The notes beneath the pieces were generated by a model, which saw nothing but the letters and a program-made list of their open reading frames with translations, was not told the DNA's origin and did no database searches. From NCBI RefSeq assembly GCF_004151485.1, contig NZ_SBFF01000006.1, positions 186,001-250,000 of the forward strand: a stretch of DNA of 64,000 bases. The letters run 5' to 3'. Origin of the DNA: Sphingosinicella sp. CPCC 101087 (lineage in GTDB: Bacteria; Pseudomonadota; Alphaproteobacteria; Sphingomonadales; Sphingomonadaceae). A program made the translations under genes and the position numbers. How positions within the stretch are numbered: the stretch's first letter is position 1; each line of letters opens with the position of its first letter. Shown here piece after piece: positions 15,781 to 23,787 of this stretch.

Positions 15781-17205
15781 ATGCAGATCACCGTACCCCT
15801 GAACAAGCTGCTGCTTTCCCCGCGCAACGTGCGCAAGACGCCCGCGCCCGACCTCGACATCGAGAGCATGGCCGCCTCGATCCGCTCGAAGGGCCTGCTG
15901 CAGAACCTGGTCGTCTCCGAATCTCCGACCGGGAAGGGCTTCTACGAGGTGGACGCCGGCGGTTGCCGCCTGCGCGCCCTGCAACTGCTCGTCGAGCGCA
16001 AGGAGCTGCCGCGCAACTGGCCGGTCCCCTGCCTGGTCGTTCCCCGCGACGACGCGACCGAGGCCAGCCTCGCGGAGAACCTCCGGATCCCGATGAACCC
16101 GGCGGACGAGTTCCGCGCCTTCGCCACCATCATCGATTGCTATGAATCGGGCGGCATCGTCGACCGGTCTGAACGGATCGCCAACTGCGCCCGCCGCTTC
16201 GGCGTCACCGAGCGCCACGTCGAGCAGCGGCTTCGCCTGGCCGACCTCGCGCCCGAGATCCTCGACGCACTGCGCGAGAACCGGATCAGCCTCGACGCGG
16301 CCAAGGCCTACGCGAGCTATCCCGACCACAAGCTGCAGATGAAGGTCTTCGCCGCCGAGGAGAAGAAAGGCAGCTGGGGCCACTCCGCCAAGGCCATCCG
16401 CGATGCGATGAGGGGCAAGGTCTATTCGATCGACCACCCCGCCGTCATCTATGTCGGGCTCGACGCCTATCGCGCCGCCGGCGGCCGGATCGAGCGCGAG
16501 CTGTTCATGGGCACCGAGGACAAGGACGTGATCCTCGACCCGTCGATCGTCGACAAGCTTTGCGCGAAGCGCACCGCCGAGGACGCCCAGCACTTCGCCC
16601 AGGAGCAGGGCTTCCTGGACGGCGTCGTCAAGCCATGGAGCGGCCCGAGCTGGGCCGAACCGAAAGCCCCCGCCGGGTTCAAGCGCGCTTATGGACTGAA
16701 TCCCGACAGCGTCCCCGAAGAGAAGCGAGCGGACACCGTGATGGCGTTCGCCATCGCCAGCGATGGATCGACGCTCGAGCCACTCGGCTATTGCTATGTG
16801 CGCGCCGAGCCCGAATCTCAGCCGGCGCGCTCAGGCTACACGCCCGAGACGCCCGAGCAGCGCGCCGCTCGCGAGCGCCGCGAGGCGATCGAGGAACGTG
16901 CCATCCGGCTCGCCGCGCCAAAGGTGGCCGGTACCCCGCTCGAGGGCCGCGCCTTCTGGCCATCGAACCACGGTAGCTGGATCGATCCGGTCGAGCAGGA
17001 CGACGATGGCAACTTCGTCATCGCGTTGCTGATCAAGATCCCTGCGGCCGACGTCGAAGCCGCGATGGCCGAGGCCGAGCGCCTCTACGAGCAGGAACAG
17101 GCCGAGCTCGCCGAGGAAGAAGCCGCGCTCGTGGCGGAGGAGAACGCCGAGGAAGTTGAAGCCGCGACCGCCGAGCAGCTCGAGACCGAGGAAGCGACGT
17201 CGTGA
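15781..17205 (+). CDS. ParB/Spo0J-like protein, phage-borne
   Basis: 474 residues. The ParB N-terminal domain (about 3-115) has the nucleotide-contact motifs GGCRLRAL (60-67) and ENLRIPMNPADEF (99-111), then an HTH region (about 125-185, RFGVTERHVEQRLRLADLAPEIL). A large unassigned middle and an acidic coiled-coil tail (about 420-474, Glu/Ala) follow. No parA is adjacent. Could be a plasmid-type partition or replication protein, or a ParB-fold nuclease. Confidence 0.82.
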   Translation: MQITVPLNKLLLSPRNVRKTPAPDLDIESMAASIRSKGLLQNLVVSESPTGKGFYEVDAGGCRLRALQLLVERKELPRNWPVPCLVVPRDDATEASLAENLRIPMNPADEFRAFATIIDCYESGGIVDRSERIANCARRFGVTERHVEQRLRLADLAPEILDALRENRISLDAAKAYASYPDHKLQMKVFAAEEKKGSWGHSAKAIRDAMRGKVYSIDHPAVIYVGLDAYRAAGGRIERELFMGTEDKDVILDPSIVDKLCAKRTAEDAQHFAQEQGFLDGVVKPWSGPSWAEPKAPAGFKRAYGLNPDSVPEEKRADTVMAFAIASDGSTLEPLGYCYVRAEPESQPARSGYTPETPEQRAARERREAIEERAIRLAAPKVAGTPLEGRAFWPSNHGSWIDPVEQDDDGNFVIALLIKIPAADVEAAMAEAERLYEQEQAELAEEEAALVAEENAEEVEAATAEQLETEEATS

Positions 17206-17597
17206 CCCACGGCCGCATTCTCACCGAGGCCCAGCTCGACGAAATGGCCGAGCTGCGCGAGCAGGGCTGGACCACCGCGCGGATCCAGCGCCACTTCGAA
17301 CGCAAGGGAGTCTTGGTCAGCCGAGGCGCGATCGACTGGCAATGTCTTCGGCTCGGCGCCGATGTGCCCCCGGAGTGTCGGCGACCAAGCTCCCAGCGTG
17401 ACCGGCCTTATCGCCGCAATGGACGGACAGTGCGCCCATTCTCTCCGGTCGAGGACGCCCAGCTCCTCAGCCTCGAGCGGCAGGGCGAACCGCTCAGCCG
17501 CATTGCCCGGACGATGGGCCGCGGCAACAACTCGATCCGCGGGCGCCTGATGATCTTGGCCCGGCGCGATGAACGGGCTGAAGCGGCGTCGTCGTGA
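17202..17597 (+). CDS. Two-HTH DNA-binding protein
   Basis: 131 residues from GTG in the parB stop overlap. Two helix-turn-helix segments are visible: residues about 8-42 (TEAQLDEMAELREQGWTTARIQRHF) and about 80-118 (FSPVEDAQLLSLERQGEPLSRIARTMGR). This is a GcrA-like or Myb-like arrangement. Both would read short DNA sites; target unknown. Confidence 0.65.
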   Translation: MTHGRILTEAQLDEMAELREQGWTTARIQRHFERKGVLVSRGAIDWQCLRLGADVPPECRRPSSQRDRPYRRNGRTVRPFSPVEDAQLLSLERQGEPLSRIARTMGRGNNSIRGRLMILARRDERAEAASS

Positions 17598-17845
17598 TCC
17601 GGCGCCGCCACCGCCGCCACGGCGCATTGCGCCCGCCCTGCTGCCTCACCGCCGGCTGCGGCCGGCGGCCGAGGCGCGATCGCTTGCTCTGCACCGACTG
17701 CTGGTACCGCATCGGCACGGCCATCCGCCTGGCCATCGAGGAAGCCCGCGAAGCGCGCCTTTTCGCCGACATGCGTCGCATGTCCCGCGCGGCCGCCCGC
17801 ATCATCGACCGCGCCGATCGGCGCAGCCCGCCGGCTGCGTCATGA
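17594..17845 (+). CDS. Small basic Cys protein, unknown
   Basis: 83 residues from GTG overlapping the preceding stop. Very Arg-rich N-terminus with CCLTAGC and CTDC clusters, then a helix LAIEEAREARLFADMRRMSRAAARI. Likely a zinc-binding nucleic-acid protein. Coupled to both neighbours. Confidence 0.55.
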   Translation: MIRRRHRRHGALRPPCCLTAGCGRRPRRDRLLCTDCWYRIGTAIRLAIEEAREARLFADMRRMSRAAARIIDRADRRSPPAAS

Positions 17846-18108
17846 GCGAAACTGAACGCCTCGCCTTTCTCGCCCGCGTGCCCGCGGACTTGGCCGCCCT
17901 GGTCGTGCTCGAGGCGACTCAAGCGGCGATCCCGCTTCGTCAGCTTCGGAGCGAATGCCGACGGCAGGACCTGCTCCGGACCCGCCAACGGGTCGCGGTC
18001 CGCGGGCGCGACCACGGCTTCTCATGGTGGCAAATCGCGCGCGCGCTCAACCGGGACCATGCGACCGTCATGAACGCCTGGCGTCGCGGAGTGGCCGCCC
18101 GTGGCTGA
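17842..18108 (+). CDS. DnaA domain IV-like HTH protein
   Basis: 88 residues. The C-terminal half has the DnaA DNA-binding signature: a helix followed by FSWWQIARALNRDHATVMNAW, where RDHATV (71-76) corresponds to the R/G-DHTTV motif that reads DnaA boxes. No AAA+ domain. It may mark phage origin sites or block host DnaA; both are inferences. Lies in the early operon next to parB and a HerA-like ATPase. Confidence 0.7.
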   Translation: MSETERLAFLARVPADLAALVVLEATQAAIPLRQLRSECRRQDLLRTRQRVAVRGRDHGFSWWQIARALNRDHATVMNAWRRGVAARG

Positions 18109-18280
18109 GGTCCTCGCCATCGCCGGCTGGATTGCCGCTGCCGCCCTGGCGGAGGCGAGGCGCCGTGCGCTCGACCGCCTCGCCGTCGCCCGCGCTCGGA
18201 TCGACGTGCTCGAGCACCTGGTCGAAGGATCCCGCTGGGAATGCCGCCCTAGTCGCTGGCCGGAGGTGGCCGATGGCTGA
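18101..18280 (+). CDS. 59-residue protein, unknown
   Basis: GTG at 18101 overlaps the previous stop by 8 bases, and its own TGA at 18280 overlaps the next ATG (18273) by 8 bases. Hydrophobic Ala-rich helix at about 3-20, then a basic amphipathic helix and a short Trp-containing tail. Supported mostly by its fit in the overlapping gene chain. Confidence 0.5.
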   Translation: MAEVLAIAGWIAAAALAEARRRALDRLAVARARIDVLEHLVEGSRWECRPSRWPEVADG

Positions 18281-19961
18281 ACGCACATTCGCCCACCTCG
18301 ACGAGCACCGCGCCTATATCGGCGCCAGCGGCAGCGGGAAGAGCACCACCGCGCGCGTCGACGTCGAGCAGCTGCTCCGCGAGCGCCGGCACACCTGCGT
18401 CACCGACCATACCGGCGTCTGGTATGGCCTGCGATCCAATCGCGCCGGCACCGGCCCGGGCTTCGATATCCCTGTCTTCGGCGGCCGCCGCGGCGATCGC
18501 CAGCTGCGCTTCGGACCTGGCGACGGGGCAACGATCGGCAGGGTGATCGGCGACGGCGTCTCGGCCGTCATCGACCTTTCGGGCCTGCGGAGCGGCGCCG
18601 AGCAGCGCGCCTTTATGCGCGACTTCGTCGGCGCGCTACGCCGCAAGCCGGCCGGCCATTTCCAGCTGGTCGCCGACGAGGCCGACGAAGACGTGCCGGA
18701 GAAGACCCGGGACGAGGCCGGCTTCGAGCTGCAGGAGGACATGATCTGGATCGCCAAGCGCGGCCGGTCCGACGGCTTCGTCCTGTCGATGATCACCCAG
18801 CGCCCGGCCTCGATCGCGAAGGAGGCATTGAGCCAGGCCCAGGCCATCTTCGCCCACCAGCTCACCGCCCCGACCGACACAAAGGCCTTCGGCGCCTACA
18901 TCCGCGCCCACGGCACCAAGGCCGAGCATGACGAGATCATGGCCCGCCTTCCCTCCCTGCAGGTCGGCGAGCGCTATCTCTACCGTCCCCGCGACCACGT
19001 CCTCGAGCTCGGCCGAACCCCGATGCCGCAAACCTTCGACAGCAGCCGCACGCCGGACCCGGGCGAAGCGAAACGCGAGCCGAAGATGCTCAGCGAGATC
19101 GACGTCTCGGCGATCGCCGCGGCCCTGCAAAAGCCGAAAGTTGAAACGGCAATCGCCGCTTACGAGGCCGGCGCCGAGGTTGGCCAGCTGCTCGTCGAGA
19201 AGGACGCGAGGATCCGCGCGCTTGAAGCCGAGCTCGCAAGCTTCAAAGCTTCGGCCGAGAGGTACAGCGCAATAGCGGCCAGCTATCATGGCTGCCTTGC
19301 AGACGTCGCGAGGCTGGTCGGCCAGGTCCTGCCCTCGAGCGACAACAATTCGAACCTGAGTTCCGTCGGCACCGAGGAGGAGATTCCCCCCTCCAGGCGC
19401 GGTTCGCCGGCGGAGGGGGAGGCGCGAGCGAACCCGAAACGCTCCAGTGGCGCCTCCCCCACCCCACCATCGGGCGACCAGGACAAGTCCCTGCAGCGCG
19501 GCCGCAAGGCGCTGCTCGCCCTCGCGCGCATCTATCCGGCCATGCTGACTGAGCCGCAATGGGCGACGCTCGCCGGCTACGCCAAGACCGGCGGCACCTG
19601 GGGCACCTACAAGAGCGCGCTGCGCTCGGCCGGCCTGGTCGAGGAGACCCGCGGCCTGTGGGGCGCGACCAAGGCCGGCCTGGCCGCCGCCGGCGTCGAG
19701 CCCGAGCCGCTCCCGGATCCCGGCCCTGACCTCGCACTATTCTGGAGCGCACGAATCCCCGGCGTCCGCCGCATGGTCGACGTCCTCGTCAAGCGCTGGC
19801 CCCACTTCGTCACCCGCGAAGGCCTCGCCGCCGATCTCGCCATGTCCGCCAAGGGCGGCACCTTCGGCACCTATCTCGGCCGCCTTCGCTCCAACGGCCT
19901 CCTCGAGGAACAGAAAACCCGCGTCCGCCTGGCGCCGTCGATCATGGGGAGCGGCCGATGA
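18273..19961 (+). CDS. HerA/FtsK-like ATPase with two C-terminal winged helices
   Basis: 562 residues from ATG 18273. Walker A GASGSGKST (17-25), Walker B FQLVADEADE (130-139) and an ITQRP sensor motif (174-178) place it in the HerA/FtsK/VirB4-like P-loop ATPases. After about 270 residues come a coiled coil (about 290-350), a Ser/Pro-rich linker and two similar winged-helix modules. Each module holds a GGT[WF]GTY block and ends in G-L-[VL]-E-E. DNA pumping or tethering is likely; the partner (NurA-like nuclease) is not seen. Confidence 0.75.
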   Translation: MAERTFAHLDEHRAYIGASGSGKSTTARVDVEQLLRERRHTCVTDHTGVWYGLRSNRAGTGPGFDIPVFGGRRGDRQLRFGPGDGATIGRVIGDGVSAVIDLSGLRSGAEQRAFMRDFVGALRRKPAGHFQLVADEADEDVPEKTRDEAGFELQEDMIWIAKRGRSDGFVLSMITQRPASIAKEALSQAQAIFAHQLTAPTDTKAFGAYIRAHGTKAEHDEIMARLPSLQVGERYLYRPRDHVLELGRTPMPQTFDSSRTPDPGEAKREPKMLSEIDVSAIAAALQKPKVETAIAAYEAGAEVGQLLVEKDARIRALEAELASFKASAERYSAIAASYHGCLADVARLVGQVLPSSDNNSNLSSVGTEEEIPPSRRGSPAEGEARANPKRSSGASPTPPSGDQDKSLQRGRKALLALARIYPAMLTEPQWATLAGYAKTGGTWGTYKSALRSAGLVEETRGLWGATKAGLAAAGVEPEPLPDPGPDLALFWSARIPGVRRMVDVLVKRWPHFVTREGLAADLAMSAKGGTFGTYLGRLRSNGLLEEQKTRVRLAPSIMGSGR

Positions 19962-20278
19962 CATGCCACCGCATCGCCGGCGCGATCGTCTGCACGCGCT
20001 CGAGGCGGCGGCGGCAGGCGCCGAAGCCCCTGCCCTGCCGCTGGCCCGGCTGCACGCGGCGCGCCACACATTCGAGCTGGGGCTGCAGGGCGCATTTCTT
20101 CAAGCTCACGCCCAGCCTTCGAGACGCCCTCTGGCGCGCCGATCGCGACGATCGCGCCGCCTACGGCCGCCTAGGCCGAGCCTGGGATGAAGCCGCCGGC
20201 CGCGCCGATCGGCATGTCGCCGAGATCCTCAATCGCCCACCCGCGCCGACCTGGCGCCAACCGGAGCTGCCCCTGTGA
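19958..20278 (+). CDS. Cys/His-rich early phage protein, unknown
   Basis: 106 residues, ATGA-coupled to the ATPase gene. CRWPGCTRRATHSSWGCRAHFF forms a C-x4-C-x9-C-x2-H type knuckle at about 27-46. The rest is helical with many Arg/Asp. Probably zinc binding; role unknown. Confidence 0.6.
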   Translation: MTCHRIAGAIVCTRSRRRRQAPKPLPCRWPGCTRRATHSSWGCRAHFFKLTPSLRDALWRADRDDRAAYGRLGRAWDEAAGRADRHVAEILNRPPAPTWRQPELPL

Positions 20279-20508
20279 GCGACGAAAGCAAGAAGCCGAA
20301 CCTCGCCGGCATCCAGGCGCTGCTGGGCGCCCAGCAGGCGGACGCCGAGAAATTCCGCCAGGCGATCGAGGAGCTGGTCCGGATGTGGCGCCTCTTCGCC
20401 GAGCTCGCGCCTGAGATCGCCAGCCACCGCCGGCTGATGTTCCAGGCCTACGTCGACGCCGGATTCTCCGAGGCCCAGGCGCTCGAGCTCTGCAAGGCGC
20501 CGATGTGA
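20275..20508 (+). CDS. Small helical protein, unknown
   Basis: 77 residues from GTG overlapping the previous stop. Predicted all-helical: LAGIQALLGAQQADAEKFRQAIEELVRMWRLF then RRLMFQAYVDAGFSEAQALELC, which resembles small phage helix-hairpin proteins. A 114-base gap follows before alpA. Confidence 0.55.
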   Translation: MSDESKKPNLAGIQALLGAQQADAEKFRQAIEELVRMWRLFAELAPEIASHRRLMFQAYVDAGFSEAQALELCKAPM

Positions 20509-20622
20509 ACGAGACGCCGTGCATCTCCGCGCGCGCGCCGCCCTGACCGTCACGGCGCCGGCTCCGGCGCCAACCTCTCGCCCAACAATCGAACCAACCT
20601 GTACCCAAGACGAGTAACGCCC

Positions 20623-20829
20623 ATGTCCGACCGCCTCTTGCGCCGCCCCGAAGTCGAACGGGAGCTCGGCCTCAAGCGCAGCGCCATCTACGAAATGATG
20701 CAGCTGCCGCCCGAAGATCCCAGGCACTTGCCGCGGCCGAAGCGAATCGGCCGCCGCGCCGTAGCCTGGCCGGCCTCCTGGATCGAAGCCTGGAAGGACC
20801 GCCAGCCCACCGCCGAGCGCCACGCATAG
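20623..20829 (+). CDS. AlpA-family excisionase-like regulator
   Basis: 68 residues with the AlpA/MerR-like winged helix: LLRRPEVERELGLKRSAIYEMM, then PRPKRIGRRAVAWPASWIEAW. AlpA proteins control integrase expression or act as recombination directionality factors and usually sit near the attachment site. It is the last gene of the prophage here; no integrase lies beside it. Confidence 0.85.
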   Translation: MSDRLLRRPEVERELGLKRSAIYEMMQLPPEDPRHLPRPKRIGRRAVAWPASWIEAWKDRQPTAERHA

Positions 20830-20838
20830 CCGCACGCC

Positions 20839-20857
20839 GGGGGCATTCCTGGGGGCA
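20839..20857. repeat. GGGGGCA direct repeats at prophage right end
   Basis: GGGGGCA occurs at 20839-20845 and again at 20851-20857, with a 5-base spacer, directly after alpA and before the chromosomal region. Such short repeats are typical of arm-type integrase or excisionase sites next to att. The following 115 bases (20858-20972) contain no gene or tRNA that I can see. Confidence 0.4.
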
Positions 20858-20972
20858 CCACCCCGAATCACACCAACATCGCTGTCAACAGAATCAAGGG
20901 GGTTAGCATGCTCAGTTCGACAGAGGCTCGGGCCTCCACATCTTCTGAATCAACGACACCAAAGCTCTCGGC

Positions 20973-22103
20973 TCAGGTTTCGGCGATCAGCTCCGGCGGA
21001 CGCGAGGCCGGCGCGGCGGCATCGGATCCGGTCCGCATCAGCCGGTCGACCAGCGCCCCCGCCCCGAACCACAGCAGGAGCGCGCCGACCGCGCCGACGA
21101 CCCCGTCGATCGCATAATGCCAATTGAGGTAGACTGACCCGATCCAGATCATCAGGGCGAAGGCCGACATGGCGAGGCCGCACAGGCGACCGATCCGAAA
21201 GCTTGCCAGCGCAAACAGGACGGCCAGCGCATTGTGCACAGAAGGGATTGCCGAGATCCCGCCCCCAACGACGAGAGCGGGTCGGTCGAGATTGGCGATC
21301 AGATATTGCTGATTGTGGAGCGAGGTGAGCAGCCCACCCCCGCTCGTTGCTGCTAGCCGGTCGGCAACCGCCGTGAATGGCCCGGCCTGACCCGGATCTA
21401 CCAAGGCGGCGTAGAAAGCCGGCCCGGCCGCCGGGACCAGGAAAGCGAGCACGGCACCCAGAATGATCCACACGCCGACATAAGCGATCATATATTGCGC
21501 CCGGGTGCGCGTCCCCGCGCACAGTCCGACCATCGCCACACCCAGCGTCGTCGGGAGGAACCAGCCATGGTAGAGGGCGTCGAGCAGCGCCGTCGCGACA
21601 GGCGACCCGATCGTGTCGTGGAGCCAGAGCCCGGGGTCGGTCCCGAAAAAGGCGCGGTCGATCGCCGCAAGCTCGGGGTCGTAGAGAAAGCCGGCATCGG
21701 GAAGAATGCGCTGCTTGAACGCGTTGAAGCTCGGCATCAGCAACAAGAAGACGCCGGCCGGCCAGGCGAGGCTCAGCAGACGGTCCTCTCGCCACTTGTT
21801 CAGAATGGCGGCACGCGCGGCGTCCATCGGACTCGCCTTCCAGCGGCTGGCCCGTCCCGCTTTCCAGACCGCGCCGGCGGCAAGCAGCAGGCACGCAGTA
21901 CCGACGATGAGTAGGGTGACGCCGACATAAGCGGCGGCGAGTTCGGCAAACGCGATGGTAGAGACGTCCTCGTCCAGAAGGACGACAAGGGCGAAGGCGG
22001 CGACCATGGCGAAGGCCAAGGCGGCGAAGGTCGCCTCCGTACGGACGAGCCTGCTCGAAGCGGAAGTCCAAGGCGATCGCATGCCTCCGGTTAGGCGAAG
22101 CAT
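20973..22103 (-). CDS. PAP2-superfamily inositolphosphotransferase/phosphatase-like membrane protein
   Basis: 376 residues from ATG 22103 (22082 also possible). About seven TM helices. The PAP2 catalytic motifs are at the C-terminal side: SIPSVHNALAV (with catalytic His) and WHYAIDGVVG (second His and Asp), preceded by a weak K-x6-R/P-type region. Substrates are usually lipid phosphates (undecaprenyl or phosphoinositol lipids). First chromosomal gene after the prophage, tail to tail with it. Confidence 0.8.
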   Translation of the reverse strand: MLRLTGGMRSPWTSASSRLVRTEATFAALAFAMVAAFALVVLLDEDVSTIAFAELAAAYVGVTLLIVGTACLLLAAGAVWKAGRASRWKASPMDAARAAILNKWREDRLLSLAWPAGVFLLLMPSFNAFKQRILPDAGFLYDPELAAIDRAFFGTDPGLWLHDTIGSPVATALLDALYHGWFLPTTLGVAMVGLCAGTRTRAQYMIAYVGVWIILGAVLAFLVPAAGPAFYAALVDPGQAGPFTAVADRLAATSGGGLLTSLHNQQYLIANLDRPALVVGGGISAIPSVHNALAVLFALASFRIGRLCGLAMSAFALMIWIGSVYLNWHYAIDGVVGAVGALLLWFGAGALVDRLMRTGSDAAAPASRPPELIAET

Positions 22104-22128
22104 GGTAAAATGAGCGTAAAGGCGCCCC

Positions 22129-23592
22129 TCAGCTAATGGGCGACGCTCCACTGCCGCTGCCCGCGGCAGCCGGGACATCGGCGACATGGATTACTGCCCA
22201 ACGATCGGCATGAATGCGGCGCCAGCCGGGCTCGCGGTCGAGCCTTGCGGCAAGGCGGCTGTCCGGCGGGAGGATCGTCCAGCCGATCCCCCACTGTTGC
22301 AGTGCACGTTCGAACGCCTGGCGGTCTCCGCTGATGATACGTTGATGCTCGAACATGTGGGCGTCGCCGTAAAGGTCCGCCCGCCCGTCGATGAACGGGC
22401 GAATCCCGTCCAGGATGAGAGGTCCACCAAAACCGTAGCCGTTGAGCACCGGAACATTGCGCAAGGCGGCGGGGATATGCGCGATGGCCGTACGCGGATT
22501 GGACCCGCTGTCGCCCGGCGAAAGGTCGATCGGAAGGCGCACCGCCCACACGAGGAGGACCGAGCCGGCAATCACGAGTGCGACGGACCGGGGAAGCGGC
22601 CTCCCATTCCCACCTGCCGTCTTCGCGCCGAACGATTGGGCAAGCGGCTCGATCAACAGCAGCGAGCCGATGATCCCCAGCAGCGCCTGGTGACGCACAT
22701 GCGCGAAGGCCATGAGGAGCAGAAGACCGAGGAACAGCAGCCGGACCGGCGGAATCCGCAGTCGCCGATAGAGAGCGAACGCAGCCATGCCCGCCAGGAC
22801 CAAGGCGAAGCCGACGCTTTCGGTGAGGTCGGTGGCCCGCCACTCCATGATGAGCGGCAGCGATTCCATCCGGCTCACCGCGAGCGGAAAGCGAAGTCCG
22901 TCGATGCCGTGCGGAGTGGCAATCGCAGCGACCAGGGAAAGGATGAAGAAGGCGCCCCAGCCTATGATCGTCGGCATCCGCGCCCGGTCCGCGACAAGCG
23001 CTTCGAGGGCGAAAGGCAGGATCATGAGGAGGCCGAACAGGAAGCTGCCGTGCAGGTTCGCCCAGAGCAGCATCAGAAGCGCCGCGGACAGTGGCGGACT
23101 ACGGCCGGCCTCGCGGGCGCGCAACATCAGGATCGCCCACAAAGCGAGAAGCGGCCAGGCGAGAACGTGCGGCCGGGCGACGATGAACGGCGCGAGGACG
23201 ATGAAGAGCGCGAGGATGAGAGCCGCCGACGCGGACGACGGCAGCGCCAGGCGACGCGCCTGGAGCGCCACGATCCAGAGCGTCGCCGCGGCCGAGGTTG
23301 CGAACAGGAGCGACAGGCCACCCCATGACCCCAGCCGGAACGCCCCCGCCATCAGGAGTTCCGCAAGCCATTCGTGCGCCGTCCAAGGTTGACCGGCATG
23401 GGTGAAGGAGAAGGGATCGACACGAGGAATCGATCCCGCCTCGATCATCCACCGCCCGGCGGCCAGATGCCAGCTCGTGTCGCCGTCGTTAAACAACGCC
23501 GGCGCGAAGGAGAGATAGACCAGCACGGCAATGCAGATGGCGCACGGCAGGATCAGGTCGGCCCCGGCACGTTCCATAAGCTTCAGATCCAT
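22129..23592 (-). CDS. Multi-TM membrane protein, glycosyltransferase-like, unknown
   Basis: 487 residues from ATG 23592, about 10-11 TM helices with a periplasmic loop after TM1 holding DTSWHLAAGRWMIEAG and HEWLAELL. That layout resembles GT-C-type glycosyltransferases but has no clear catalytic Asp pair. The C-terminal soluble part has FIDGRADLYGD. Ends 26 bases before the PAP2 gene on the same strand, so the two are likely one operon. Confidence 0.7.
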   Translation of the reverse strand: MDLKLMERAGADLILPCAICIAVLVYLSFAPALFNDGDTSWHLAAGRWMIEAGSIPRVDPFSFTHAGQPWTAHEWLAELLMAGAFRLGSWGGLSLLFATSAAATLWIVALQARRLALPSSASAALILALFIVLAPFIVARPHVLAWPLLALWAILMLRAREAGRSPPLSAALLMLLWANLHGSFLFGLLMILPFALEALVADRARMPTIIGWGAFFILSLVAAIATPHGIDGLRFPLAVSRMESLPLIMEWRATDLTESVGFALVLAGMAAFALYRRLRIPPVRLLFLGLLLLMAFAHVRHQALLGIIGSLLLIEPLAQSFGAKTAGGNGRPLPRSVALVIAGSVLLVWAVRLPIDLSPGDSGSNPRTAIAHIPAALRNVPVLNGYGFGGPLILDGIRPFIDGRADLYGDAHMFEHQRIISGDRQAFERALQQWGIGWTILPPDSRLAARLDREPGWRRIHADRWAVIHVADVPAAAGSGSGASPIS

Positions 23593-23787
23593 TGACTGCC
23601 CCGATTGCTGCGCCAGTGTCGAGCCGTGGATGGTCTGGCGGCGGTCCGGCAAACGCCTTTTTCGCGCTAAGAGGGTAATCGATGGTTAACGCCACGCTCG
23701 GCAGTTCGTCTTTCGAACTTGTTAACCAACGGGAATTACCTCGTCACCGTCACGCAGGCGCTTTCGGACGCGAGGGTCCAGGACAGA

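Larger units (their letters stand above)
1..20857. mobile_element. P2-like prophage, right portion (left end outside window)
   Basis: A contiguous phage region: contractile-tail genes in P2 order at the left, then regulatory and early genes (Xre repressor, Cro/Ner-like, CII-like, Ogr, AlpA), ending just before a chromosomal PAP2 gene. No terminase, capsid, lysis gene, integrase or transposase is visible, so these must lie left of base 1 or be lost. The right boundary is set at two GGGGGCA repeats after alpA and is inferred; no tRNA or matching attL can be seen. Confidence 0.85.

Noticed and set aside
20860-20972. tRNA or tmRNA as integration target
   Set aside because: No cloverleaf or CCA-type 3' end could be made from this stretch.
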